DNA from: Citrus sinensis
Taxonomy: Eukaryota > Streptophyta > Magnoliopsida > Sapindales > Rutaceae
Length of the DNA: 64,000 nucleotides
Reading direction: 5' to 3'
Assembly (NCBI RefSeq): GCF_022201045.2
Contig: NC_068559.1
Span: 27,783,501 to 27,847,500, forward strand
Below are positions 1 to 12,019 of this stretch, in pieces. Made by a program: the position numbers and the translations under genes. Numbering within the stretch: position 1 is the stretch's first letter; each line of letters opens with the position of its first letter. The notes under the pieces are model-generated. The model did not search any database and had not been told where the DNA came from. It worked only from the letters and a program-made list of their open reading frames with translations.

Positions 1-328
1 TGAGGCACCTCCTCTTGTAGCAGTGGTAAATAATGAACTGTATGCAGCTGATTATGCTGACATGGAGGTGAGGAAGTATGACAAGGAGAGGAGATTGTGG
101 TTTACAATAGGAAGATTGCCTGAAAGGGCAAACTCCATGAATGGTTGGGGTTTGGCGTTTAGAGCTTGTGGTGATCGGCTTATTGTCATTGGTGGACCGA
201 AGGCTTCTGGTGAAGGTTTTATTGAGCTCAACTCATGGGTTCCCAGTGAAGGTCCTCCTCAGTGGAACTTGCTTGCCAGAAAGCAGTCGGCTAATTTTGT
301 CTATAATTGTGCTGTGATGGGTTGCTGA
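1..328 (+). CDS. F-box/kelch-repeat protein, C-terminal end (SKIP11-like)
   Basis: This is the last 108 codons of a gene that begins outside the window; the frame is open from base 2 to a TGA at 326-328. The peptide holds the end of a kelch beta-propeller, with blade-type motifs such as LYAADYADMEVRKYD, GWGLAFRACGDRLIVIGG and FIELNSW, and ends in NFVYNCAVMGC. That ending is characteristic of the plant F-box/kelch proteins related to Arabidopsis SKIP11 (At2g02870) and At1g74510, recognised from memory. Proteins of this family pair an N-terminal F-box, which binds SKP1 in an SCF ubiquitin ligase, with kelch repeats that select substrates. The F-box is not in the window, so only the kelch end is seen. 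Family assignment is firm; the exact orthologue is not. Confidence 0.88.
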   Translation, partial: EAPPLVAVVNNELYAADYADMEVRKYDKERRLWFTIGRLPERANSMNGWGLAFRACGDRLIVIGGPKASGEGFIELNSWVPSEGPPQWNLLARKQSANFVYNCAVMGC

Positions 329-2993
329 AGAGCTGGATATTGGTGGCACCATGCAGACTGTACAAGATTTCTTTCCTTCAACACAGGATTAAAACAGCTA
401 ATGGGTACTATTATTCCCCTTCTTTCTTTTTCTATCTTTCCCCTTTTGGGTGGGGGGAGGATGGGGAAGAGTTTCTGATTTTACTCAAGATTCAATGAAA
501 TGTTTTATTGGAAGGAGATCTTGAGTTTTTATTTCTTTTTCCAAACTTAATTCAAAATTTCTTCCATTAAATTTGTGTCTTCCCCCATTTTTAGTCACAT
601 GAAAACTTCCAAAAAGTTGGCATCATGTAGCACAGGAATAGGTTAATAATTTGAAGTACCATCTCATTGGTAGGTTGTCATTAGAGATTGCAGAAGCTTT
701 TTTTTCAAGAACACAGAACTAAGAACTAGTAGTATATGGGTTTCATGATCCTCAATTTTCATGCCATTGTCTTCAAGGGAGGAAATAAGTTGTAGGTTGT
801 TGTCTTGGATGCTGGCATATGTACTGATTACATTTATCCTTGCAATTGATGGGCTATATATTATGAGCATTTTATTCTGGATCTGTTTTGTATCTTTTTG
901 GAGCCTTCAATTGATTTAGATATTTAAATATTTTTGTTCTTACTGATTAACAATGTGCCATTGCATTCTGAATTGATAATATCAATTTGCAATGTCGTTT
1001 GCTTATGAATGATACCTTGAATGATATATCATTTGTTATATATTATTACCCTCTATTGATATGACTTCTAGACTTCTATAGTTTATCTTTTTTTTTTTTT
1101 TATTAACTTTTTCTCCTCTTCTATTTTTGTCGAGTTACAATGTAAGGCCGCACCACATTCCTTAAATATTTGGATTTCTCATTTATTTCAGCTACAATGG
1201 GAAACTTTTATATTCTTTTTAGTTTGTGAAACTCATCATAGTAAAGATACATTTGTTTCTGCTATGTTGTAAGACTATGCTGGGTGTGTATTAGGGATCT
1301 ATCTATTTATTTGAAGGACCATATCTTCCAGGATTTATCTAGATACATGCATCATGCATGGTGTATGTGGGATGGGTAGCTTCGCTTGCCAGGTGATCTG
1401 TCAGTGAAAGAGCCTGAGAAATAAGATTCAAATCTGATAGTGAGGTTTTTGATAATCTTTATGGTCATCATTAATTTTAGTCTAGACTTATCCATAAGGT
1501 AGCACCGGTCCTTGCCCTTTTAGGAGAAATCCATTCCTATGAGTTCGTGAAAATATCACTTGTTCCCCTGTTGAAATATTATCTAGATTTAGTATATTAC
1601 AATCACCAAGTAAACTTCATATCTTACATGGCATTAGCATCATCGTGTCAAACTTCCGAAACATCTGAGCTTCCCCCCCTAACACCACAACCCCCCCCCC
1701 CCCCCCCCCCCCCCCAAACACCCCAAAAAAAAGTTCTTTGAAGTAGAAAAACTAGTGCGGAAACCTACAGGTAAATCCAATAACTGAAACTAAAATTGAC
1801 AAAAGCATATGGATCTGAAATTTGATTGATCAGCTGGTGGTGCTGTGATTTAAGCAGCCTTAAGTTATTTAAATCATCAGGTTATCAGAAAGAAACCCAG
1901 CAACCAGTTGTTTTGGTAGCCATGCAAAACCCTGAAACCAACACTTGCTATTCGAGCTTGACTCAAATGATCTCCGTTTTATGTGAAACTTGATTTTTTA
2001 CATTTTATTTTCAAGCATTCGTCTCCTGTTCTGGAGCATGCATATATTGTTATTAATAATAACGTTTGCTCATGATCTTTGTGTCCTATTTATTATATGG
2101 AGATGTCAACTAGTTGCTGGTTGGCTGAAATTATAAATGAAAATAATAAATAAATAACAAAAATCTGTTTTCAATCATGGGCAATTTTCCAGTATATCTT
2201 ATTAAATATACTTCTGAGATGATATTTCACCGGCCTCCATAAAATTCTTGTTTCACCAAGGACTTTTCTTTGTTTCTTAACAGTTCAGTTAAAATGTATT
2301 AATTTTTCAGCTACAGGATAATTTAATGTTAACAATTTAGTTATTAGTGAAATTACAGATCAAAAGGCCAAAGCTGCCCATCGTTCTGCGTAAAGTAAGC
2401 CATTCAAATTCTTGGTTCTGGAGGGGTCAGATTTCGGACTAAATTAATAAATCTCAATGAGTTGGATTATTGGCAGGGCACCTTTCCGATAAAATCCTCT
2501 CAAAAACCCGTCTTTTCAATCCTTATTCAACACTGTAAGCATCGTATCTTTTCAGAAACAAAAATTAAAAACAAAAATAACAAAACAAAGCCCTGCATTG
2601 TGTGATCATCATCTTTATCGATCAAGACAATTTTCCTTCTGTAATTTTACACATTCTTCTGTATTTTTACACATTCTTGGCACTTATGTAAAATTACAAA
2701 AAAGAAAAAATATCTAGAATATATAGTACCGAGTTTTATGTTGCAAATTAATTGGCTATAGAAATTAAAAAGCAAGCAGGAATTCAAATTGGAAAATGAT
2801 ATTAATGGTATTAAAGTTTCATATGTAGCTTTTGAGCATTTTTATTTAGTTGCCCATCTTTGTTGGAGTCCTAGAGAAAGTAGGGTTCAAAAAATTAATT
2901 TAGATTTTGTTCAAATGTAAAAAATTGAATTTAGATAGTTTTTGTTCCAGTGGGTTTATTGAGACTAGCGAAACGGGGTTTACTGGAATTTAA
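329..2993. other. 3' UTR and AT-rich intergenic DNA, no gene seen
   Basis: The first few hundred bases are presumably the 3' UTR of the F-box/kelch gene. The rest is AT-rich and has only short ORFs with no recognisable motif. A 25-base C homopolymer lies at 1691-1715. A segment near 1370-1460 has a loose B-box-like string (GATTCAAATC) but not enough else to call a SINE. Confidence 0.6.
1691..1715 (+). repeat. poly-C homopolymer, 25 bases
   Basis: An uninterrupted run of 25 C in a strongly AT-rich setting, preceded by a shorter C-rich run near 1673-1679. It makes an artefactual proline-rich ORF (PPPPPPPP). Its exact length is likely to vary between individuals and to be unreliable in assembly. 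Confidence 0.95.
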
Positions 2994-3176
2994 AATGGGT
3001 ATTGTGATACAACCCCAATATTACAGTTAGACAAGCCCAACTCAGCTAGCTCTATCAATAGCGAGGAAAAGGCCCAGGCAAACTCAAGTGAGGCTATCCA
3101 AAACCGACCCCAAGATAACATCAAGCCGAGTCGCGTAAGGAAGCCTCCCAAATGGTTCAAGGATTACACACACTGA
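2994..3176 (+). pseudogene. Ty1-copia polyprotein C-terminal tail (fragment)
   Basis: About 60 codons stay open to a TGA at 3174-3176. The peptide ends SRVRKPPKWFKDYTH, the basic 'RxxKPPxWxKDY' type of ending often seen at the C-terminus of plant copia gag-pol polyproteins just before the 3' LTR. The frame is closed by a TAA immediately upstream, and no integrase, reverse transcriptase or RNase H motif is seen before it, so the element is truncated. The family call rests on this tail and on the LTR-like DNA that follows; the copia lineage cannot be told. Confidence 0.6.
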
Positions 3177-3477
3177 GCATATATGAGCAGAGGATTCGGT
3201 TTCTAACAGCTTTAGCTATTTAGAGAATAATTTTTTGTTATAGAGAGAGGTTGTTATTTAGTTTTGACAGCTGTGAGCATATTCTTGCTGCTATAAGTAT
3301 TTCCATGGTTGTATTTGATGGATATATAAAATTCTGGACTCAGTTTCTTCTTCTTCTCTGAATTTTTCTCTCTATTCTCTCTTGCCATTCACTCGTTTCT
3401 TTAAAATTCTGGGAGCTTGCACTTGCTTGAAAAGTGTGGAAACCTTGCTGTTCGGTGTGCTCCCCAGCGGCATAACA
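3174..3477 (+). mobile_element. Putative copia 3' LTR (solo end of a truncated element)
   Basis: Directly after the polyprotein tail comes about 300 bases beginning TGAGCATATATGAGC and ending near GGCATAACA, which fits TG...CA ends. Inside are a TATA-like string (ATATATAAA near 3321) and a long pyrimidine-rich stretch (3344-3380), both common in plant LTR promoters. The 5' LTR and most of the internal region are absent, so no target duplication can be tested and the right end is an estimate. Confidence 0.5.
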
Positions 3478-4997
3478 TATTGTTAAAAGTAGTGTAATTT
3501 ACAAATATTTTATTTGGTATTTCCAGAAGAGGGGTTTTGCGAGCAGTTCAAAGGGTTGCTAAATTCTTCCATTCAATCTCAATTTCATTGGTTCCGAAAA
3601 AAAAAATTATGAAATTGGATAAGGGGCTGAGTGGCCTTTAGATGTCTGCAAATGGACGCTTCAGTTCTTGTTGGGCTTTTCTAATCCTTTATCGTCCATG
3701 TACTTTCCTCTAGTAAAACTATTTATATATTTAGTTTTACTTTTCATTTTTCTAGTTTATCACTTATGTTTTATTTTGATTGGTGCAATAACTTAATTTC
3801 ATAATCCAAGCAACTGATATGAATAAAGTGAAATAAAGACTAGTATCCCCATACAACAATTTAGTTCTCCTGAAGTTTTAAAAATCTTATAATATATATC
3901 TATTGGTAATTATTTACAATCGAGATGTGAAAAGATAAATCAAGTTAAAATGAATAATACCACCAAACAAAAATCAAATATAGAACAAAAAATTAAAACC
4001 TCTATAAAATTTGCTCGGAGAAGAAATCATACAAAGTCAGTAGTTAGATTTTATCAATATGATAATTTTATATCATTTATTAATTATGGTACGTTAAGTA
4101 CCTGTTGAGATGGAAATAAGACCCTCGATAAAATTGTGGCAAGAATTTTAGAAATCTCTAAGAGAAGATTTCACTCACCATTCATCTTTTCAAACCAACT
4201 TTTTCTCCTCTTTTCCTTATCCTATAAGTACGCAATCGTTGCTCCATCTTGTTTTTTCGAAAAAAAAAAAGATTGAAAAAAAATCATAGAATCTTCCTTT
4301 TAGGCACATAGATTCTTTTTTATCCTTTCCCCTTTATTTTTTTTTCCAAATTTTTTATCCTTTCATTAATCATTACGTATGACGGCAGAGTTTTTCATAA
4401 TTATAAGTCCATATTAGCTGTAGAGTTTTCCATATGGTTAATTTCGTATTTTTAACTATTTTCAAATCAACTCTTTTACTTTTGAAAACCTCAATTTACC
4501 CCTTATTTTTTAAAAGAAGATAAAAAAAATTCATCAACCTACCTTATTTTTTTTCTTATTTTTTACTTAAATATAGGGAGAACGATTTGAAAATAATCAA
4601 TTCAAGAGGGAGGTAATCTGAAATTTATTCTTTTCCATAATTATAGATCCATATATCAGTTGATCTCCATCGAAATCTACATAAATATGGTTATAGTTGT
4701 TGTATTTTCTATATTTATATGCTATGATATGGTTTCTTAAGCTACAAAGCTTATAAAGCTCGATTACGAAGTGATTTTGTGCCGTATACGACTGATTTAC
4801 ATTAAAAAAAAAAATGTCACTTTATCATTCAGAACAGTAAAATATGCTGACGATTGCTCTTACTTTTTGTTTTGGATTTTGTCATTGTGAAAAAAGGATG
4901 AAATTTATCTTGATATGTGCTTGGTGGAATGAAATTCGAAAATGGTTTACAAACAAAACAAAAGAATTCATTAAAGGATGATCAATCATGTTAAGAC
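3478..4997. other. AT-rich intergenic DNA, nothing recognised
   Basis: There are no ORFs of note, no inverted repeat and no RNA gene signature. Poly-A and poly-T runs are frequent. Confidence 0.55.
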
Positions 4998-5192
4998 TTG
5001 TCTATCTCCCTTCAAGGTTACGCACGCATGGTTCGTCCTGATGTGGATCGTGCGTTGGATCAAAAGCAATATAATCCGATACGATCCACAGCTGTGCGCG
5101 TCATTAATGATTTTACCGGTAATGTCAGTGAAGTGAAAGAGGACATTATTGATGCAACATTGGCGTTGTTAGTGACAGTAAACTTAGCACTA
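4998..5192 (+). other. Coding-like island of unknown origin
   Basis: An ORF of about 65 codons (before it runs into a TA/TG microsatellite) differs from its surroundings: it is GC-richer, uses codons such as GCG, CGT, GTG and CGC, and gives a normal-looking mixed peptide (ARMVRPDVDRALDQ, then a segment with RSTAVRVINDFTGN). I do not recognise the family. The ATG at 4998 is arbitrary. A plausible acceptor (TTCAAG/G near 5017) precedes the coding-like part, so it may be an exon relic or a fragment captured by a transposon. The opposite strand is also partly open. No function is proposed. Confidence 0.25.
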
Positions 5193-5219
5193 TATATATA
5201 TATATGTGTGTGTGTGTGT
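5190..5219. repeat. (TA)n(TG)n microsatellite
   Basis: Alternating TA passes into TG repeats directly after the coding-like island, and the ORF reads through it as YIYICVCVC. Confidence 0.9.
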
Positions 5220-5572
5220 AGAATGAGATAGACAAAGTTTCTGTGCTCATTTTATTGTCTTTTTCATCATATCTTTAAATTTGAGATGATTGACTTTTAT
5301 ATAAGTAACTTGAAATATGAGATGGAGGAGTTATCATGACATGTGGCCATTGTGACATATGTCCACAAAGTCCATGTGCGAGGACATTTATCAATATTTA
5401 GCAAGACTTATTCATGACAAGTTTTATAATGACACTTATCTTGATTTTGTGTCCTTGACCTTTAATGGGTTTGAACTTAAATTTGCCACTTATGTTGGTT
5501 CCTTGTAAAAAAAGATTGATTTTACAACATTTTGTCCGTAAAGGAGTTTTTATAAAGTTTTGCCCATAAGTG

Positions 5573-5828
5573 CATTCTGTAAAATGCTTGCTATGCCGTA
5601 GACTCATTTCATAGAATGCTCGTTTGCCATAGACGCATTCTGTAAAATGTTTATCTGGTTCGTAAGCTCATTTTGTAAAATGTTTGTTGGCCCATATTTA
5701 CTTGTAAGCATGTGCCTAGAATGTTTATTAGTGATCCGTGTAATGTTTGTTTGTCTATAGGCTCATTCTGTATAATACTTGTTTGCTCGTAGGAGCATTT
5801 TGTAGAATGTTTGTTTGCCTATAGGCTT
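5573..5828. repeat. Diverged minisatellite, about 32-bp period, 8 units
   Basis: Eight successive units start with CATTCTGTAAAATG or a variant (CATTTTGTAGAATG, CATTCTGTATAATA) and most end in a CGTAGRCT/CTATAGGCT-like string. Unit lengths run 25-40 bp, mostly 31-33. Only moderate similarity remains between units, so the array is old. Confidence 0.75.
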
Positions 5829-6235
5829 TTACTTATAAATATTTTCCAAGTCCCTAGATCATTCTTTGTAAAAAAAAAATAAACTTAGGTCATTTCATTT
5901 TGAAGAATGAATTTATGTCTTTTTTTTTTAATAGAATCACACTTTTGGTGTTTTGTTAAGGACTCGTTATTTGAATGTTTTATTTTGAAATATTTTCTGA
6001 GTGCCTAGGTCATCCTTTATAAAGAATGGACCTAGGTATTTCTTTATAGAATTATGTTTTTGGTTCTTTGTCAAAAATTCACCACTTAAGTGTTTTACTT
6101 AGAAATATATTTCAAGTGCCTAAATCACTCTTTATAAATAATGAATGTTGGTATTTATTTGTAGGATTATACTTTTTAACGTTTTGTCATGTCTTACCTT
6201 CAAACACTTAGAATTTTAAATGCCTAAGCCATTCT
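5827..6235. repeat. Diverged tandem repeat, three units of about 115-150 bp
   Basis: Units begin at about 5827, 5978 and 6093. Each opens with TTTTACTTA(T/G)AAATAT or close to it, continues AAGTGCCTAGRTCAT(C/T)CTTTRTAAA, and later has a TATAGAATTA...TTTTGTCA segment. It abuts the 32-bp minisatellite, so the two blocks may belong to one larger repetitive element. Confidence 0.65.
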
Positions 6236-9200
6236 TATACAACCCACTGGTCCGGTCGTCAATGTATACATTATGCACAATTTTTAAAATAAGCTCGACC
6301 CCCTATGTTAATGTATGTCTTGCAGAAGTAGATACATGAAATAGAAATGTATTCCTATAAGTTTCTGAAAAAGAACTACAATTTTCTTTTATTCATTTAT
6401 TTTCAAATAACAAACTCTCAAAGATTAAAAAAAAAAGTTACCAAAATCCTTCATCCAAACAAGAAAATTAGAATACTATAATATAAATTTAGCTAAAGTA
6501 CTTGTGGTTTTGCTACAAAACTGAGAAATATGACAAATCTAAACTCATGCTGTAATCGAAATAAATGTTGAACATTTTCTATTAAATATTAGTCAAAATA
6601 CATCAAAATTGGAGGCAACCTCTCGCACTTAATTTCTGAATTAAAATCACTACTAAATCATCTACTTTCTAAATGCTCAAACTCAAAAGAATCACCTTTT
6701 GGGGGGGGGAGGAAAGGTTCAGAAGAATCAAATCAATCTGAAGGGAAAAAATCTAATCTACTTTACAAGCTGGTTTCATTATGGCTATTGCTTGATGATT
6801 CTAAATTCTTGGACGCATCTAATAGGATAGCCTCAATATAAGAATCGGAAAACCCACCACCTGGCCGAAAATAAAATTAGCTAAGCTTCCGCGTGGTTTC
6901 CACTATCTCCTATTAAATTAAACATGTGCTTTTGCACCCCCACCTTTTTCTTTTTCTTTTTCCTTTTCCCCAATCAAAAGTTCAAAACAAATCCAAGTGT
7001 CAAATTACTCGTTATTTGATATCTCGGGAAGATCTTGAGATTTCAGGTTTCTCCAATTCAGATATCCTCATTGACCGTAGCAAAGGCTTAGAAAGAAAGA
7101 AAAACAAAAGCACCAATTAATTCTAAGTGCACATATGCTTAGTGGCCCAAAAATACTCAGCCAGCTGACACCCTTAGTGGTGCTGAAGCTTAGTGGATTG
7201 AAATTCTCTTAGATTTCCAATCAAATCATAGTGGTTACGATGTTTAATTTTACTTCACTAATCCAATTGCAATGAAGAGGAAAGCGGGTGCCATATTTTC
7301 TTTGAATTTGATTGTCTCCCATGGAACCATCAAACTAATGCCATTTCATTTGTTTAGGGAAGGTGGGGAAATCACATGTTTTATGTCAAAATATGGTTAT
7401 CCTAATCATTTTATACAATTGAGTTTTCGACATGTTATATTATTATTATCCCACTTTAGCACTTTTAATTCATTTTCTTCCTTTAAATGTGAGCAACCCA
7501 CTTGGGGAACCCACATAATCTTTTCTAACGTAGGAAGGTGCCTATGATTATGATGGACTTCATTATAATGACAAAAAAATTTTAATTTGAATAAACAAAT
7601 TGCCAGTTCTTAATTTGAATATAAAAAAAATCCCAGGCTTGCTTGTCTTTAATATTATTGTTAACTATTATTACCAATAACATAAGCTTTCAAGTCTATT
7701 TGTAATATTTTATCTATTAGAGAAGTTTTATCTTTTTATCAACTTTGAGTTTGAACTCTCAAGTAGGGGTAGATAAATCATTTTTCGGTCCGGATTGTTC
7801 AGTTTCAGTTTAGATTACAACCCATTCGAGTTTTATCAACAAATCTAAATCGAACCAAATCGAAATTAATTTGCTTTGGATCAGTTCAAGTTTGCTATTT
7901 GATTTGGTTCACATTGAAAATTTGGGTTAACATTTTGGTTTGAATTGCTAATTTGATTTGGATTGCCAAATCAAATTGGGTTGCCAATTAACCTCCACCA
8001 ATCAAACACCCCTGGCCAAAAAATGAAGAAACAAAGTAGATCATTATGCAAAATAGCAACAACTGAGTTTGTCAGGAAATATACAACCAAACAACATAGA
8101 TAATAATAATCAAAAGGGCTATTGTTTAAAAGAGAGAGAGAGAGAGAGAAGAAGATGCAAAAATAAAGTAAATTTATATATAATTATAATGTGAAGAAAT
8201 TAACAATTGAAGATTTTGTTATTAGAAAGCATTCGTTATCATCATTTGTTTAGTTGCTGGCATCTCTCAGGAATGCCAAAATTGAAAACAATTGAAGATT
8301 ACAACTTATGTGTTTCATTTATTGAATGGTATAATAATAATAATTTCTTTAATAATTAAATTTAACTAAGTATGAAATTTAACTTAATAAATGAATAATT
8401 TATATATTTGAGATATAAACTGGGATCCAAATATTAAGGTCCCTAGTACTATTGTTCATTATGGTAGAAACCATCTATTTTTCTACCTTCAATTTTTTTA
8501 ATTAATTTTTATGGAAAGACCACAATATCTTCAACTCCATTACGTATATATTTCTCATTTCCTTTATTTTAACTTTTAATTGGCCTGCCCTTTTAAGATA
8601 CTGTAACGATAAGCTCAGAGGATGCTTCTTCCTCTCGGCCAATAAATATGCACAAAATTTTTAGCCTTGTTAAATATTCAATAACTATAACATTATTCTC
8701 ATAAAGAAAATCTTAAATATCGATTAAAGATAATCAGACTTTAAATACTCTAGACGTGACGGTAGAGAACATTCAACGAAAGAAAAAGTAGACACAGTGT
8801 AGTGATTAACTAAAATGGATTTGAGTGATTAATTAAAATGTTTCCAGAATGGTCAAGTTTGATTAACTTTTAATTATGATCATTATATCCCTTAAACATG
8901 TGGCATCTGGGGTCAATAGCTTAATTTTTCGCTTAACAATATTATGTCTGAAATTGAATTAATTATATATAGTGTTACATCAGTGACATATGCATATTAT
9001 AAATTTTTAAGAAACTTTAGTTACTCTTCAGGGCATGCGGGCTGTTACCTGTTAATATCATTGATTTTGTAATCTTTGAAGATTAAGTATAATAGTATAT
9101 GCCGTTGGGTAAGCAAATATTTAAATGTATAAAGTCATGAATGTTAGGCAATTGTTCATAATCAAATACTAATTAATTGGATGATGATGATGCTCTTATT

Positions 9201-10789
9201 TTGTAAATTAATTATTCTTAAATGCAAACACTCTCATTTTATATTCTCATTTTTTTTAATGTCCTTAATTACAGTGTGTTTCTACACACACACATGTATA
9301 TATGACTTTCTTTTTGTATAATAATTTTTTAATTTTCTTACAGTCATCCTCTGTGTATGTGTTGCATCAGAGTTCATATCAGAAGGAATAAAATGAGATG
9401 TTTCTGAATCACCTACTTTTACTTTTTCACTTCTTGCAAAGTTAATGAAAAAGCATTATCGATAAAAAAAAAATCAACACTAATTTAAGGACTTCAAAAT
9501 TTTTTCATAGAAAATTTGATCCCTCGATTATCTAAACAGGTGAATTAATGCTAATTAACAAGTAGTGGAGAAGTTTGTATCAAAATAATTTCATGTGAAT
9601 TTATAAGATTAGGATCATCTCCCATCTAAATCATTCGGAGCTTTTAATGATCTTATGTCATGTAGTAATAATATATGAATATAATTTAATTTTTTTACAT
9701 TTAAAATTTATTAACCTCTAATTAATACGTTAATTTTTGTTCAGGAGAAGTTCAGATCCGGAGTGAGAGATTCTTAATCCAAATTCACATAAAAAGTCCA
9801 ATCATTAAAAAAAAGAAGAAGAAGAACAAGAATTGATTAAGTTCATCGAGGTTTGAAATCGAATAATTTGAAATTAACAATCTTTGGGCTGTTGAATATT
9901 ATTATTATTATTAAAACAAAAGCTGAACCCTAAAGGCAACGCAAAGCAACTGCCAACAAAAACTAGTACAAGATAGAATAAAATGGTCCATATGCCCAGT
10001 GGTTGAGGCACCAACCTAACCTAATGGAAACTTACAATCTAAATTTTCATGCCCTGGCATCGCCTATGTTTAACCTAATAATCACGATGTGGCCAGCTCG
10101 AAAAAAATAATGGGACAGTGAGTGCCCTAACCCTAATGAGGCCTATTCATATTGCCGCAACTGGCCGTGCCCTTAAAACTAGGTCCACTCACCGCATCCA
10201 CACGCACATGCTAAAGCACTTTTCATGTTCCCCACATCCACATGGGGTTTCCATCTCTTTATCTTTTTTATGCCACAACATTTTTGTTATTAATAGCAAA
10301 TCCCATTATGGGATTTCGACGAAACAAGTACTTCGGAAAAGGCTTTTGGTCCAGGGATACCCACAAACGAAACTTTTTGGTCCTATCTCCAATAACACCG
10401 ATGTTAATTTTCGGACTCTTTTCCAAGTCGTTTTTGTTCGATTGGGTAGAAAACACACCACCAAAAAAAAAAAAAAAAAACGATGGGTGAAAAATGCTAA
10501 AATGACAAAGAAATGGTTAAATTTCATTTTACGACCTCAGACTTTCAGGAATTCGAAAGTACCTCCATGGAAATACAATCGTTCGCTGAGAATATGACAT
10601 CGAGAATTTGTTTTACAATAATTATAGGCTTGTTTGTTAGTACGTGTGTAACTTTTAATTAAAAAAATTAGGATAAACATAAATGGTTTAATTTCTTTAT
10701 CGCTGTCATGATGACACACTCACTCCAATAAGATCGCTACATGTGTGTCACGTGAGGTGCATATATGCTTAATACACTCAAAAAATTAA
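6236..10789. other. Intergenic DNA, no gene supported
   Basis: There are only short ORFs without recognisable motifs, including a 159-codon one at 10118-10597 that runs through a poly-A tract and looks non-coding. A (GA)n microsatellite lies at about 8131-8149. A 250-bp patch at 7765-8014 repeats TTTGGTTC/AATTTG-like words and starts and ends with GGGGT/ACCCC; it resembles the subterminal repeats of hAT-like elements, but I could not match its ends or a target duplication. Confidence 0.5.
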
Positions 10790-10991
10790 GAGTAATGATA
10801 CAGCCACAAACTCTTGTACAAACTTATTTTGTATAAACTGACGTGGCATTAATTCATTGGTTGAATGAAAATATAAATTAATAAAAATAAATCATGTGGG
10901 CCAAGTGATATTTAATTCAACCAATCTTATCATGCCACATCAATTTATACAAAATAAGTTTGTACAAGAGTTTGTGGCTGTATCATTACTC
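10790..10991. mobile_element. Mutator-type MITE with near-perfect 58-bp TIRs and 9-bp TSD
   Basis: A 202-bp element. The left end GAGTAATGATACAGCCACAA is matched in reverse complement at the right end, and the inverted match runs about 58 bp with few differences. It is flanked by a perfect 9-bp direct repeat, AAAAATTAA, at 10781-10789 and 10992-11000. A 9-bp target duplication with long TIRs and no coding capacity is the signature of a MULE-derived MITE. The TIR similarity suggests a fairly recent insertion. Confidence 0.92.
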
Positions 10992-12019
10992 AAAAATTAA
11001 ATATAGATGCAAAATTTCTCTCGCTTCTCTCTTAAAAAATAAACAAATTTTCCAGTCAAACCTAAGGTGTAATAATAAAAAGACAGAAAAAAAGCAGCAT
11101 AAATTCAGAGGTCAGACGGTTGAGTTCTCTCATTACTGAAGATTTGGTTGTCTCTTAGGACGCCATTCTTTTAATTGATTAAAATCAATTAATTAAGCTA
11201 TGAGCGACAGCAAGCGATCTAGATCTCTAATTCCAACGAGCAACAACTAAGCAAATTGAGATATAACTTAATTTAATTATTATTTTTTTCTTTCTAATGG
11301 GTCAGTTGAGTTGATTGAATCTAAACGGCCCACGTGATTTGGATCATAATCCCATAATAAAAATAATTGTTGCAGCTTAACTCGTTGCAGTTGAAGTGCG
11401 TTTGGTCGTCTTTAATCTTGATTGTTAAATTGAGATTTAAAAAGACAAAAGTTGCACGATCCACATCAAATACAAGTGCAAATCTCCATAAGACACGCAA
11501 TTAAAACGCCTCTGGGGTAGCATTTGCCCCTTTTTTTTTTAAAAAAAAAAAAAAAGAGCCGGAACTCAGAGCATAGGGAAATTAATTATTCAATGTGGTC
11601 AAACAAACTCACCTTTCGTTTTTATTGATAAGTTCTTAGGGAATTTTTTTTTTTTTATATATAATCTATTTCTTTTTTTTTTCCTCATAAAAGAATTTCT
11701 TTCCTTAATATATTTCACCATCCTTTTTGGAAAGACACTCCTTACCTGTCCTTAGAGGGAGAAAAAAAAAAGAATCATTTTTTACAACTAATATGTATTT
11801 ATAATACTTTTGTATATCCAAATTTTAGGTTATTCACGTATCTTAGAATCGGCAAGTAGTGATTAGGATGCACAAGAGATAAGATTTATATGATAACATA
11901 ATGCTTATAAAATTGATGTACAAATTCATATGACACATGATGTGATATTACTAAAAAAATTCATTTACCAAGGGATCAAACAAGTAAAAATTCATTTACT
12001 TATCATATTATGATGTTAG
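10992..12019. other. AT-rich intergenic DNA, nothing recognised
   Basis: It contains T/A homopolymer blocks (for example 11529-11555 and 11646-11660) and no ORF, RNA gene or inverted repeat that I can support. Confidence 0.5.

Noticed and set aside
7765..8014. hAT-like MITE full of AATTTGGTTTG words
   Set aside because: The ends (TAGGGGTAGATAAATC and CAGGGGTGTTTGATTGG in reverse complement) are alike for only a few bases and no 8-bp duplication was found.
9980..10100. SINE-like segment (CCCAGTGGTTGAGGCACC)
   Set aside because: The A-box-like word is not followed by a convincing B box, poly-A tail or target duplication.
10118..10597. A 159-codon plus-strand ORF
   Set aside because: It crosses a poly-A tract (encoding KKKKKK), overlaps open frames on both strands, has no domain-like blocks and no promoter-like context; likely chance.
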